Shown piece after piece: positions 7,075 through 16,392 of a stretch of DNA of 19,426 nucleotides. Source of the DNA: JANYCO01 sp031416415 (GTDB taxonomy: Bacteria > Bacteroidota > Bacteroidia > Cytophagales > Cytophagaceae); NCBI GenBank assembly GCA_031416415.1, contig JANOTP010000082.1, forward strand, positions 1-19,426, in the 5' to 3' direction. A model generated the notes under the pieces. The model was not told where the DNA came from. It saw only the letters and a program-made list of their open reading frames with translations, and ran no database searches. The position numbers were made by a program, and so were the translations under genes. Numbering within the stretch: position 1 is the stretch's first letter; every line of letters begins with the position of its first letter.

Positions 7075-7773
7075 ATGAAGAAAGCACCAGCTATAAAGCA
7101 ATTATTCATCCTTATCACAATTTTACTGTATAGCAAACTAAGCCTTTCCCAAGGGTTTAACAGTAGATACAAATATTCTAGTTATGAAATAGGAATTAGT
7201 AACGCCTATTTCCTAGGAAAGGATTTACCTTTTAAAACAAATCGTACATTCTCTCCTGGCCTTTCCTTTGCCATAATGACTCGGCAATCACCAAGAATAA
7301 CGAATGGAATAAAATTTACAATGAATTATCCAACCTCCAGAAGTTTCGGAAGAAAAGATTCTTTGTCCGATTATTCCTTTATTTATTATCAGACTAGAAT
7401 AAATAAATTCGAATTCTATTTAATGATTGACCTAATAGAACATAGAGGTAAATACCAAAAACGACCAGATTTTATCCCTTATATTTATACCGGTATTGGA
7501 TGGATTAAGATGAAACAAAAAATGAGGTATGGCTTTGAAGATAAAGTAACCGTTCAAAGCCTAACCAATAAACGATATGACAAAAGAAGTCTTGTACTAC
7601 CCATTGGTATTGGCTTACGTTACAAATTAACATCTTATATGGATCTATCGATCGAAGTGATTTATAATTATACCTTTACCAATCAATTGGATTTAGATTA
7701 CCTTCATCAATTCAAAAATTCCAAACAGAACGATTCCTATCTTACTCTAAATTTAAAATTCGGATTCTTTTAA
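7075..7773 (+). CDS. Outer-membrane beta-barrel protein
   Basis: A 232-residue exported protein. Residues 1-26 are a signal peptide (Lys-rich start, hydrophobic core, SLSQ before the mature end). The mature part alternates hydrophobic and polar residues in many short strands (SYEIGISNAYFLG, YIYTGIGWIKMK, LVLPIGIGLRYKL, YMDLSIEVIYNYTF) and ends in Gly-Phe-Phe, the aromatic C-terminal signature of outer-membrane barrels recognised by the BAM machinery. The size suggests an eight-strand barrel. It resembles the DUF6089 type of Bacteroidota barrel proteins, but I cannot assign the family firmly. No enzyme motif is seen. It ends three bases before the convergent DUF4139 gene, with no terminator between them. 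Confidence 0.8.
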   Translation: MKKAPAIKQLFILITILLYSKLSLSQGFNSRYKYSSYEIGISNAYFLGKDLPFKTNRTFSPGLSFAIMTRQSPRITNGIKFTMNYPTSRSFGRKDSLSDYSFIYYQTRINKFEFYLMIDLIEHRGKYQKRPDFIPYIYTGIGWIKMKQKMRYGFEDKVTVQSLTNKRYDKRSLVLPIGIGLRYKLTSYMDLSIEVIYNYTFTNQLDLDYLHQFKNSKQNDSYLTLNLKFGFF

Positions 7774-7776
7774 TTT

Positions 7777-9408
7777 CTATCTGAATTTGGGACAAGCCAC
7801 TTTACCTCTGCCAAACCTAAATAAAGTTAAGTTAAGCGATTTTCCTTTACTTTTTGGATATTTTACGCTGAACTCAACTATAAGTTTTTTACTTTCTGCA
7901 GGCTTCAAAACAAGGTTCCAAGTTAATTTCCCACTTTGTACATCTACTATAGCACCCGTGGTTTCAATAGTTTCAATTTCAATATCCGAATCTCCTGATA
8001 CTGGAATCTGATCTGTGATTTCAATTTCAATATCTTTCGCTTTATTATTTCGTACATCAATATTATAAATCAACTTGACAAATCTATTTGTACCAATTGT
8101 TTTTTCTGCTTCTTTATCTTCTTTTTTCACTTTAGAAATTTGAATTCCCTTTTCATTACCCAGTGAAACTTCAAGTTCTGTATTACTGAATTTTGTAATA
8201 AGTGTTGAATTACCTAAAAATGCTCCATTATAATAAATACTACTTTCCCCTTCAATAAGATTCAATTTTTGCCAACCATTTATATAAGCAATTAAATATA
8301 CATTGTCGTCAACTTTTGGAACAGCATAGTATTTATATCGTGAGGGTAACTTAAAATCACCTACGCTTACCATGTACGGCGAATTATCAGAAGGAATATC
8401 ATAGGTTACATCTAGATCTATATACAAATCGAATTCTGGGGCTTCTATGTTTACTAATTCTACTTTGTCATTTTTTAGTTGTTTGTTACTAAGCTGACCT
8501 TCTCCTGTCGGTTTAGAAGCATTCTGACCATAATTGCTACTATTGAAATCTAATGTCCAAGCAAAACCAAGTTCTGGTTTAATTAATTTTGTTTCTGTAT
8601 TTGCAGTAGAAAGTGCTACTAACACGCTTTTCCAATTAACGCCGGAATTATTGTAAACATTAGCCCTGTATTCCAACTCTACTTCAGTGCCATCCGTTAC
8701 CGCTCTTATATTATACCTAGGTGACCACCCAGCATCCGAAACCAAATAGGCCATATCTAGCTGACTAACTGTTTCACTTTTAGCTTCCACTACTATAATA
8801 AGCTGCTTAACCTTTGTACCCACTTCATTTACCGATTGCTCGGCTAGTAATTTATTTTTGTCTTCTTCTAGTTTTTCTTTTACAGAAATTAACCGCAGCT
8901 CCTCCTTTTTTAATTTAAAATCAATATTGTCTAATTCATTCAGCTTTTCACGGTACATTTTTGTAGCACCTAATAATTCTGCTGCAGAAACATTTTCATT
9001 CGAACCAATTCGAGTAATATTATCTGTCAATAATTTTCTTTCCATGAAATAAGATTTGACTTCCATATTCAACCGATCCAACGTATTGGATATCCCTTCC
9101 AATGAGTCTTGTTTTACCTTAATCTCTTTTTCAAAATTTATTTTTATGTTTTCTAAAGAAACTGAAATGATTTTTACACCGTTGTCTATTTTAACACGAA
9201 TGCTATTTTCTACAATAGTTTGGGAAACACTAGGAAATGTAAGAATAGACCTTCCTTTTGGAATAGACACTTTTGCTTTGTAATTCAGTTCCGCTCCAAC
9301 TAGATATACCGTCACCTTCTGTAACTTGAAATCTGGTTTCAGATTATCAGCATGATTTACGATAGAAATAAAATATAGTAATATAAAAAACAAGATAGCT
9401 TTTTTCAT
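7777..9408 (-). CDS. DUF4139 domain protein of the mucoidy inhibitor A (MuiA) type
   Basis: A 543-residue exported protein. Residues 1-20 are a signal peptide. Residues about 30-110 form the DUF4140 N-terminal domain (KVTVYLVGAELNYKA, SVSQTIVENSIRVK). Residues about 90-195 are long, charged and helical, probably a coiled coil. From about 205 to the end runs the DUF4139 beta-rich domain (SDAGWSPRYNIRA, ANVYNNSGVNWKSVLVALST, and a late VEFSVKYPKSKGKSL segment). The architecture is that of the MuiA family, named for a mucoid phenotype in E. coli; its molecular role is not established. It is near the short end of Bacteroidota members, which often carry an extra beta domain before DUF4139. It is transcribed alone and converges on the barrel gene at 7773. 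Confidence 0.88.
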   Translation of the reverse strand: MKKAILFFILLYFISIVNHADNLKPDFKLQKVTVYLVGAELNYKAKVSIPKGRSILTFPSVSQTIVENSIRVKIDNGVKIISVSLENIKINFEKEIKVKQDSLEGISNTLDRLNMEVKSYFMERKLLTDNITRIGSNENVSAAELLGATKMYREKLNELDNIDFKLKKEELRLISVKEKLEEDKNKLLAEQSVNEVGTKVKQLIIVVEAKSETVSQLDMAYLVSDAGWSPRYNIRAVTDGTEVELEYRANVYNNSGVNWKSVLVALSTANTETKLIKPELGFAWTLDFNSSNYGQNASKPTGEGQLSNKQLKNDKVELVNIEAPEFDLYIDLDVTYDIPSDNSPYMVSVGDFKLPSRYKYYAVPKVDDNVYLIAYINGWQKLNLIEGESSIYYNGAFLGNSTLITKFSNTELEVSLGNEKGIQISKVKKEDKEAEKTIGTNRFVKLIYNIDVRNNKAKDIEIEITDQIPVSGDSDIEIETIETTGAIVDVQSGKLTWNLVLKPAESKKLIVEFSVKYPKSKGKSLNLTLFRFGRGKVACPKFR

Positions 9409-9562
9409 AGGTTGAAGAATTAATAACTAGTGAATAGAATAGTCAAGTTAGCAATTTTTTATAAAAGATATAATCTCTTTATACTATTTTTTTAAATATA
9501 TTACACTATGACAATTCAATGCTATATTGAAATTAACACATATTCCATACAATAATGTTCTT

Positions 9563-10585
9563 ATGATAATTTCTAAAGTAAAACATTTATTTCTTCTACT
9601 TTCATTGATACTAAATTATAGTATCAGCTCTTTGGCGCAACCAAACAACAGTGCAGATAGATTTTGTGGTAAGAAAATGATTGGTTATGTAGCCAAATGG
9701 AATGGCACTCCTATTGTTGATTATAAAAATATGACGCATGCTTTTTTTTCTTTTTTGAAACCTACAACAAAAGGCGGTTTATGGAAATTTTCAGCAACAG
9801 AAGAAAGAGCATTATTTCACTTTCTAAGAGATACACCAAAAAACAATTGTAAAAGATTTATAAGCCTTAGTGATGGTGGCGATGGTGTCTTTTCAATAAT
9901 GGCAAGCGATTCTGCTGCACGCAAATCTTTTATTGCAAACGTTATAGCATTTTGTAAAGAGAAAGATTTTGATGGCATTGATCTTGACTGGGAACGCATG
10001 AACAATGAAACTAAAAAAAAGAACTACACCAAAATAATGAAAGAACTGCGAATAGCAGTCAATAAAGTAGGACTTCAATTAGTTGCTACTGTTAGCTTTG
10101 GAAACTACTGGTGTCAATGGATTGAAAACGAAGCACTACAACAAGCCGACTGGATTCAAGTAATGGCCTACGATCAAACAGGTACTTGGTCGGGCAGTGC
10201 TTTCGGAAATCATGCTTCTTTCGAACATTTTCTCCAGGCAGAAACCTACTGGGTAAAAAGAGGATTCTCTAGAAACAAAATGGTAATGGGACTACCTTTT
10301 TATGGATATAAATTCAAAGATAAAAATGGTGGACAAGCAAAAGCACTACGCTATTCTGAAATTGTAGCTGCCTTTCCTAATATCGATGCTGACAGTGATC
10401 AAACACCTAAAGAACATTATTGTTTTTTCAACGGACCTGAAATTATAAAAAAGAAAACTAATTATGCTCTTGAAAATGGTTTTGCTGGTGTAATGGTATG
10501 GGAGATGTCGCAGGACTCCAAAGGAGATAAATCTTTACACCAAGTAATACTTAATACATTCACTACTTTTTGTAATAGAAAATAA
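9563..10585 (+). CDS. Secreted glycoside hydrolase family 18 protein (chitinase-like)
   Basis: A 340-residue exported enzyme. Residues 1-26 are a signal peptide ending SSLAQ. The rest is a single GH18 barrel beginning MIGYVAKWNG. The catalytic motif DGIDLDWE is complete (Asp137, Asp140, Asp142, Glu144, the last the acid/base), and later family landmarks are present: QVMAYDQTG, GLPFYGYKF and the closing VMVWEMSQD. GH18 enzymes cleave beta-1,4 bonds next to N-acetylglucosamine with substrate-assisted catalysis, so the likely substrate is chitin or a peptidoglycan-like or glycoprotein glycan. There is no carbohydrate-binding module and no type IX secretion tail, so it may act in the periplasm or on soluble oligomers. 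The ATG at 9563 starts the signal peptide; an in-frame start at 9527 adds 12 residues and is less likely. Confidence 0.92.
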   Translation: MIISKVKHLFLLLSLILNYSISSLAQPNNSADRFCGKKMIGYVAKWNGTPIVDYKNMTHAFFSFLKPTTKGGLWKFSATEERALFHFLRDTPKNNCKRFISLSDGGDGVFSIMASDSAARKSFIANVIAFCKEKDFDGIDLDWERMNNETKKKNYTKIMKELRIAVNKVGLQLVATVSFGNYWCQWIENEALQQADWIQVMAYDQTGTWSGSAFGNHASFEHFLQAETYWVKRGFSRNKMVMGLPFYGYKFKDKNGGQAKALRYSEIVAAFPNIDADSDQTPKEHYCFFNGPEIIKKKTNYALENGFAGVMVWEMSQDSKGDKSLHQVILNTFTTFCNRK

Positions 10586-10639
10586 ATTTTTATTATCTTG
10601 TAAACAACTTTTTTCTATACAATAAATATAGTACAGAAA

Positions 10640-11281
10640 TTATTTAATCCTAATTAATTTCTTTTCTGCTACCGCCACTACTCGATCTCCCTCTTGGATT
10701 TCTATTACATGACCTCCTGTAAAAGCTCCAAAGCTTGGTAGTATAGCTTGTTGGCCACCAAAATAAAAACAAGGTAATTTCACCTGCTGCCTCGCAATTC
10801 CATTAAGCTTAATCACTGGATGAATATGACCAGAAATAACATACTCATTTTCTTCTATTTCTTTTTTAGGATGATGTGAAAATGTAAACCCTCCTATACG
10901 AAATTCTAGCGGATGAACTATCAAACAGCTTTCTTCATATTTTTTAATTGGAAAACGATCGTGGTTTCCTAATATAAGCAGCATTTCTACAGCAGCGTAT
11001 TGATTCCTCCAACTACAAAAGCGATCCCATTCACTATTAATATCGCTATGGAAAAGATCTCCTATAAAAATAATTCTCTTTATAGAATAACCATTCATAA
11101 GTTCATCCAATATATGAAAATTTTGTTCAGAAGCTTCCTGAGGGATTGCAATACCTGCTTTTCTAAAGTGCGTGATTTTACCAATATGCAGATCACTTAC
11201 TAAAAGAGTTTTTTCTTCTTCCCACCAAATAGCCTTTTGTGAAAGCAGTGTAAATATTTTATCTTTTAAGGTAATCTGCAT
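10640..11281 (-). CDS. pdeM: Ligase-associated metallophosphoesterase/endonuclease PdeM
   Basis: A 213-residue calcineurin-like phosphoesterase, the last gene of the four-gene repair operon. Metal-binding motifs are complete: SDLHIGK (Asp30, His32), GDLFHS (Asp75), GNHDR (Asn106, His107, Asp108), SHHP (His136/137) and GHIHP (His152, His154). Homologues in the equivalent cluster of other bacteria are manganese-dependent phosphodiesterases/nucleases, so DNA end processing in the cytoplasm is expected. I chose the ATG at 11281 (Met-Gln-Ile-Thr-Leu) because this matches the usual start of the family; an ATG 12 bases further up (11293) is also possible. Either way it overlaps the end of the helicase gene (23 or 35 bases), which points to translational coupling. 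Confidence 0.92.
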   Translation of the reverse strand: MQITLKDKIFTLLSQKAIWWEEEKTLLVSDLHIGKITHFRKAGIAIPQEASEQNFHILDELMNGYSIKRIIFIGDLFHSDINSEWDRFCSWRNQYAAVEMLLILGNHDRFPIKKYEESCLIVHPLEFRIGGFTFSHHPKKEIEENEYVISGHIHPVIKLNGIARQQVKLPCFYFGGQQAILPSFGAFTGGHVIEIQEGDRVVAVAEKKLIRIK

Positions 11282-13739
11282 CCGTTTTTTCAAATTGTTT
11301 AAGTAATTTATTCACTCTGTCTTCGAGTTTTTCAGAAGACAACTGTTCCCTCAAGCGATCCACTAAAATAGGAAACGCAAAAGGTGAAGGTGTTTGTGTT
11401 TCTTTTATAAGAATACGTTGTTGTTTAATTCGTTCTAATGCACTTCTTAATCTTGTCTCTTCCAATTGCTGATCTAACGCCTCCTGATAAGCTTGTCGGA
11501 TAAGCTGATTCTTTGGATCGTGGGTACTTATAACATCAAAAAGCAAAGAGGAAGAGGCTTGTAGATGTTTTGTCTTTATAGACTTACCTGGATATCCCTG
11601 AAATACTAACCCAGCGATAGTAGCGATTTCTCTAAATTTTCTTCTCGCCATTTCTGTTGAATTTACACTACGCTGAATGTCGTCCCATAAATCTGTTGTA
11701 GAAAACAAATCATGCTGCCCTAAAAATTCTTCTATATTAACTTCTTTATCTGATAACAATTCAAATCCATAGTCGTTCATAGCCATAGAAAAACTTATGG
11801 GTTTAATCTTGCTGATACGATAAGCAATAAGAGAAGCCATTCCTTCATGTACTAGCCGACCTTCAAAAGGAAAAATAAATAAATGAAAACCATCTTTTGT
11901 TTTACAACGCTCTATCAATAATTCTTTATCGTTTGGAATAGCCGAACGATCATTTTGCAAATTCAAAACAGGTTGCAATTTTCTCATTTCTGGTTCTGGG
12001 GAATCAGAATTTAAAGCATTATTTAACCGCTCACGAATAAATCTTGAAAGCTCCGAAGACAAAGGGATTCTACCTCCCATCCAACGAGGAACTATGCCAT
12101 TTTTTTGTTTTGACTTTCTCACTTGAACTGTCATTTCTCTAACTCTTACAAATTCAAGATTCATTCCTGCAAAGAAAAAAACTGCTCCAGGTTTCATCCA
12201 AGAAACAAAGTCTTCTTCAATACTCCCAAGATATTTCCCTCCCATATATTTTACTTGGAGCACTGCGTCAGAAACGATAGTACCCATTCCCAACCTATGA
12301 CGGGTAGCCACTTTACGATTGGTAACAGTAAACAACTCTCCCTCTATTGCTACTCGTCTAAATTCATCATAAGCCAATAGAGAAGGTCCTCCAGAAGTAA
12401 TGAAACCTAATACCCAATACCATTCTTCTGGTGTCATATATTGAAAAGCATAAGTAGATTTAATCTCATGCACCAGTTCTTCTTGTTCAAACCCATCGCC
12501 TACAGCGAGTGTAACAAGATATTGTGCAAGAACATCAAAACATTGTGTCAGAGGAATTCGATCTTCCAATATATTTTTTTTAACGCCTTCTCTTAGGGAA
12601 ACTCCTTCGATTAATTCTAACGAATGAGTAGGCACAAAATAAATTTTACTTGTCGAGCCTGGTTGATGACCACTTCTCCCTGCACGTTGAATAAATCTAG
12701 AAATACTTTTAGGGCTACCGATTTGTATCACCGTTTCAACAGGATGAAAGTCTACCCCAAGATCTAAACTTGAAGTACAGATAACCAATTTTAGTTTTTC
12801 TAAATGAAGATTCTCTTCTACCCAATTACGCAATTCTCTATTTAGAGAACCATGATGCAGTGCTGTAATACCTGCCATCTCAGGATATTTTTCAAGAATA
12901 AAACGATACCATATTTCCGTTTGTGAACGCGTATTGGTAAAAACCAACGTAGTAGTACTCTGCATGACTATTGGCATAACTTTATCTAATAAGTTAATAC
13001 CTAAATATCCCGCCCATGGAAGCTTTTCTATTTTGTCTGGTAAAATAGATTCAACTTTTATTTTCTTTTGAATAGTTGACCGCACAATTACAGTATGCTC
13101 CTTAGCAGTATTTATTCCTGTCAACACCTGTGATGCTTGTTCTAGGTTCCCAATTGTAGCAGACATGCCCCAAGTGCGAACGGAGGGCCTTAAATGACGT
13201 AACCGTGAAAAGGCAAGCTCCGTTTGTACGCCACGTTTCGTGCCTAATAATTCATGCCATTCATCGGCAATAAGCATGGTAAGTTGGTTGAATAAAAGAG
13301 TATTGTTTTTTTGAGTAAATAATAAATGAAGGCTTTCTGGAGTAATTAACAATACTTCAGGCATAGCTTTTTTCTGTTGTGCTTTTTCCTTTACTCCAAC
13401 ATCACCCGTCCGAACACCTATATTCCATGGTATTTCCAGCTCATCGCATACTTTTTGTAAATTGCGACGAAGATCTTTGGTGAGAGCTCGCAACGGTGTT
13501 ATCCAAAGTACCTGTAACTGAGATTTCTTTTTTATTTTATACTCTTTATTATTATTTATATATTCAATAAGCACCGGTAAAAATACTGCATACGTTTTTC
13601 CAGAACCAGTAGGCGCATTAAGCAAACCACTTTTGCCCGCCATGTAAGCAATGATTGTCTCTTTTTGAAAATCTGCCAACTTCCAAGATTTAGTTTTCAG
13701 CCATTGCTGTATGACTTGTTCTCCTTTGGTTACCGCCAC
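11259..13739 (-). CDS. Ligase-associated DEXH-box DNA helicase (Lhr-core type)
   Basis: An 826-residue superfamily 2 helicase. Motifs in order: Q motif around Gln25, Walker A APTGSGKT (Lys48), TPLRALTKDL, ITPES, the DEWH box at 159-162, SATIGN (193-198), and motif VI QRAGRSGH (351-358). About 450 residues of Lhr-type winged-helix and C-terminal domains follow. The family is the 'ligase-associated DNA damage response DEXH box helicase', a 3'-5' translocase in characterised relatives. Translation starts at GTG 13739, the first usable codon after an in-frame TAA at 13743-13745; no ATG is available before the Q motif. It begins 18 bases after the ligase stop and overlaps pdeM, as expected for one operon. 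Confidence 0.95.
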   Translation of the reverse strand: MAVTKGEQVIQQWLKTKSWKLADFQKETIIAYMAGKSGLLNAPTGSGKTYAVFLPVLIEYINNNKEYKIKKKSQLQVLWITPLRALTKDLRRNLQKVCDELEIPWNIGVRTGDVGVKEKAQQKKAMPEVLLITPESLHLLFTQKNNTLLFNQLTMLIADEWHELLGTKRGVQTELAFSRLRHLRPSVRTWGMSATIGNLEQASQVLTGINTAKEHTVIVRSTIQKKIKVESILPDKIEKLPWAGYLGINLLDKVMPIVMQSTTTLVFTNTRSQTEIWYRFILEKYPEMAGITALHHGSLNRELRNWVEENLHLEKLKLVICTSSLDLGVDFHPVETVIQIGSPKSISRFIQRAGRSGHQPGSTSKIYFVPTHSLELIEGVSLREGVKKNILEDRIPLTQCFDVLAQYLVTLAVGDGFEQEELVHEIKSTYAFQYMTPEEWYWVLGFITSGGPSLLAYDEFRRVAIEGELFTVTNRKVATRHRLGMGTIVSDAVLQVKYMGGKYLGSIEEDFVSWMKPGAVFFFAGMNLEFVRVREMTVQVRKSKQKNGIVPRWMGGRIPLSSELSRFIRERLNNALNSDSPEPEMRKLQPVLNLQNDRSAIPNDKELLIERCKTKDGFHLFIFPFEGRLVHEGMASLIAYRISKIKPISFSMAMNDYGFELLSDKEVNIEEFLGQHDLFSTTDLWDDIQRSVNSTEMARRKFREIATIAGLVFQGYPGKSIKTKHLQASSSLLFDVISTHDPKNQLIRQAYQEALDQQLEETRLRSALERIKQQRILIKETQTPSPFAFPILVDRLREQLSSEKLEDRVNKLLKQFEKTDADYLKR

Positions 13740-13757
13740 GTTTTAAGTCTGTAAATT

Positions 13758-15350
13758 TTATTTATACTGCGTTAAAATAACTCTCAAGTTTTCTAAAGTA
13801 TCTGCTTCTTCAACTTTCTTGTCTTTTCTCCAATTTAATATTCTCGGGAAACGAACGGCTATTCCTGATTTGTGCCTAGGTGAAAGATTGATTCCCTCAA
13901 ACCCAATTTCAAAAACCAACTGTGGTTTAACTGTACGAACGGGTCCAAATTTTTCAAGTGTATTTTGTTTAATGAACCTATCTACTTCTCTAATCTCTGC
14001 ATCTGTCAAGCCAGAGTATGCTTTAGCAAAAGAAATAAGTTTTCCCTCATCCCATAGAGCAAAGGTATAATCAGTATATAATTCCGCACGCTTACCATGT
14101 CCTTTCTGCGCATATATTAATACGGCATCTACACTTAATGGATCCACTTTCCATTTCCACCAATCACCTTTTTTCCTACCAGTCAAGTAGGCTGCTGTTT
14201 TTCTTTTTATCATAAATCCTTCTACAGCATTTTCCCGTGATTGAAGGTGAAGCGTTTTAAGCTCATCCCATTCTTTGAAGATAAGAATAGGAGAAGTCTT
14301 AATTAATTCTTTGTTATCTGTTTGTTGAATTATTTTTTCTAAAATACTCCTTCTTTCTTCTTGAGGAAGAGAACGTATATCCTGCCCTTCGTATTCCATA
14401 ACATCATAGCCCATAAAAATTACGGGGGCTTCAGAAAGTATTTTTTTTGTCACGTTTTTTCTACCTATGCGCGTCTGAAGAATATTGAAGGGAAGTGGCC
14501 TTTCATTTACATAACAAACGATCTCTCCATCCAACACTGTTCCTGAAGGCAATTGTGTTTTTAACAATTCCAGTTCTGGAAATTTTTCTGTCACCAGCTC
14601 CTCTCCTCGGGACCAAATATAAATTTCATTGTTACGCACAATTATCTGAGAACGTATACCGTCCCATTTCCACTCAGCAAACCATTCTTCGGGTTTTCCT
14701 AATAATTCTATTTCTCCTTCTAAACCATAAGCCAAATAAAAAGGGTAAGGCTTCGAGGTCACGTCAGCATTATTTTCACCGTAAATTAACTCTTGGTAAG
14801 AACTAGTATAAGGATCCCAGTCTCCCATTATTCGGTGAGCAATCACTGCCGCTGGTTGATCTGAAATTTCTCCGATAGCTCGTATAACTAATGTTTGGGA
14901 AACTCCTATTCGGAAACTTCCCATAAGTAATTTGTTGAAAACAAATATTTCATAGGTAGAAAGTTGCTTCCACGCTTGTACTATTAATTCCTTTTTCTCT
15001 TCATCACTAGCTTTCGTTAATTGCAAAAAATAAGTAAACCATTCGCTTAGCGATTTATCGGATGCGGAAATGTTAGTCGGTAAAACAAGGGAAATAGTTT
15101 CTGATAAATCTCCCACGCTATGGTAACTTTCCCGAAAGAGCCACATAGGTATACCAGCCTGTTCTATTGCCCATTCCTGAATCTGTGCTGTCTTAATTTT
15201 ACGAGAAGGTCTTCGACCCGAAAATAAAGCCAATGCCCATAATTTATCTTCATCTGGTGTAGAAAGAAAATACGTTTTCAACAACGCTACTTTATCGTTA
15301 GTTTTATTTGTACGATCTAGTTCAAGAAAAAGGTTTGTAAAACGCTTCAT
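13758..15350 (-). CDS. ATP-dependent DNA ligase of the ligase-associated repair cluster
   Basis: A 530-residue ATP-dependent ligase, separate from the housekeeping NAD-dependent LigA. Residues 1-200 are the N-terminal DNA-binding domain. The nucleotidyltransferase domain carries motif I KWDG with the AMP-accepting Lys228 (residues 228-231), motif III VLDGEIV (Asp274, Glu276), motif IV EGFMIKR (377-383) and motif V WWKWK (397-401). A C-terminal OB-fold runs to the end. Length and layout match the bacterial ligase that accompanies the Lhr-type helicase, exonuclease and PdeM. Its ATG (15350) overlaps the TGA of the exonuclease gene by four bases (ATGA), a sign of coupled translation. It should seal nicks after the other three enzymes process damaged ends. 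Confidence 0.96.
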   Translation of the reverse strand: MKRFTNLFLELDRTNKTNDKVALLKTYFLSTPDEDKLWALALFSGRRPSRKIKTAQIQEWAIEQAGIPMWLFRESYHSVGDLSETISLVLPTNISASDKSLSEWFTYFLQLTKASDEEKKELIVQAWKQLSTYEIFVFNKLLMGSFRIGVSQTLVIRAIGEISDQPAAVIAHRIMGDWDPYTSSYQELIYGENNADVTSKPYPFYLAYGLEGEIELLGKPEEWFAEWKWDGIRSQIIVRNNEIYIWSRGEELVTEKFPELELLKTQLPSGTVLDGEIVCYVNERPLPFNILQTRIGRKNVTKKILSEAPVIFMGYDVMEYEGQDIRSLPQEERRSILEKIIQQTDNKELIKTSPILIFKEWDELKTLHLQSRENAVEGFMIKRKTAAYLTGRKKGDWWKWKVDPLSVDAVLIYAQKGHGKRAELYTDYTFALWDEGKLISFAKAYSGLTDAEIREVDRFIKQNTLEKFGPVRTVKPQLVFEIGFEGINLSPRHKSGIAVRFPRILNWRKDKKVEEADTLENLRVILTQYK

Positions 15351-16372
15351 GGAGTTTCGTTTTCTTTAGTAATCTCTTCTGTTTCATCTTCTCCATACAT
15401 TGTTTTCACCTCAGCAGCTTCAATACCTTGTTCGTTCAGCCATTGAGAAAAAGTATCTGTAAACCCATGTGTCACATATACTTTTTCGGCCCCTGTTTCG
15501 ACAATGGCCGTATTTAATTCATTCCAGTCTGCGTGATCAGACAGTACAAATCCTCTGTCTATCGCTTTTCTATTCTTCGCTCCCCGTATTGCCATCCAAC
15601 CAGAGCAATAACCCGTCGCATAAGGTTCAAATCTTTTTAGCCAAGAAGTATTCAACACAGAGCCCGTCGCAAAAATCAACGCCCCTTTAAATTCTTTCTT
15701 ATCCATATCTTTTACTGGAGGAATATAGGGAAGATCAAAGCCAGCAGCTCTTAATTTTTCATTCACATTAAAAATTGCCCCATGTGCAAATACAGGCTGG
15801 TCAAAAGGCAATAAATTTTTAATGAGTCTTTGCATTTTCCCTAAAGCATACCCCATAAGTACACTGTTTTTCCCTTGCAGTTTATTTTGAAAGCACCAAG
15901 CCTTAATATCATCTATGACTTCCTGTTGGGGAGCCCATTTATATATAGGCAATCCAAAGGTAGATTCTGTAATAAACGTATTACATTTAATTGCCTCATA
16001 AGGAGTACAGAAAAGATCGTCCTGTAATTTATAATCTCCACTTGCTACCCAAACTTGATTATTTTGCTCTACTCGTACTTGTGCCGAACCTATAATATGT
16101 CCCGCTGGATGTAGCGAAAATTTAACGCCATTAATAAAAAAAACTTCTCCGTATTCCACCGTTTGTAGTGAAATATCTTCTCCGAGACGCATGCGCAAGA
16201 TGGCTTCTGAATCTTTGTGTGCAAGATAGTGCTTAGATCCCCAGCGCGCATGATCACTGTGAGCATGAGTAATAATAGCTCGATCCACCTGTTGCCAAGG
16301 GTCAATATGTACATCGGCCTCAGGACAATAAATACTATTACCATTAAAGGTGAGGATTTTTTGCTCTTTCAT
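15347..16372 (-). CDS. Ligase-associated exonuclease, metallo-beta-lactamase fold (SNM1/CPSF-like)
   Basis: A 341-residue nuclease and the first gene of the repair operon. The metal-binding HxHxDH motif is THAHSDH (His36, His38, Asp40, His41). Further family landmarks are PAGHIIGSAQ (His92), SGDYK (Asp113), LSDHADW (Asp279, His280) and VTHGF (His302). It belongs to the 'ligase-associated DNA damage response exonuclease' family, related to SNM1/Pso2/Artemis and CPSF73 nucleases, and probably trims DNA ends in the cytoplasm. The ATG at 16372 (Met-Lys-Glu-Gln) is chosen; a TTG five codons upstream would add Phe-Tyr-Thr-Gln and is less likely. The C-terminus is very acidic (EDETEEITKENE). The stop overlaps the ligase start by four bases. 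Confidence 0.94.
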   Translation of the reverse strand: MKEQKILTFNGNSIYCPEADVHIDPWQQVDRAIITHAHSDHARWGSKHYLAHKDSEAILRMRLGEDISLQTVEYGEVFFINGVKFSLHPAGHIIGSAQVRVEQNNQVWVASGDYKLQDDLFCTPYEAIKCNTFITESTFGLPIYKWAPQQEVIDDIKAWCFQNKLQGKNSVLMGYALGKMQRLIKNLLPFDQPVFAHGAIFNVNEKLRAAGFDLPYIPPVKDMDKKEFKGALIFATGSVLNTSWLKRFEPYATGYCSGWMAIRGAKNRKAIDRGFVLSDHADWNELNTAIVETGAEKVYVTHGFTDTFSQWLNEQGIEAAEVKTMYGEDETEEITKENETP

Positions 16373-16384
16373 TTGTGTATAAAA

Positions 16385-16392
16385 CAAAAATA
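16385..16392 (-). promoter_or_regulatory. Candidate -7 promoter element of the four-gene repair operon
   Basis: On the minus strand this reads TATTTTTG, a full match to TAnnTTTG. A weaker TTTA lies 17 bases upstream (16410-16413) in place of the -33 element. The transcript would start about 6-8 bases before the ATG at 16372, a very short leader. No operator-like palindrome (LexA type) is visible in 16373-16528. Confidence 0.3.

Noticed and set aside
14361..14806. Plus-strand open frames inside the DNA ligase gene
   Set aside because: They are antisense to a gene with intact ligase motifs and have no recognisable protein features.
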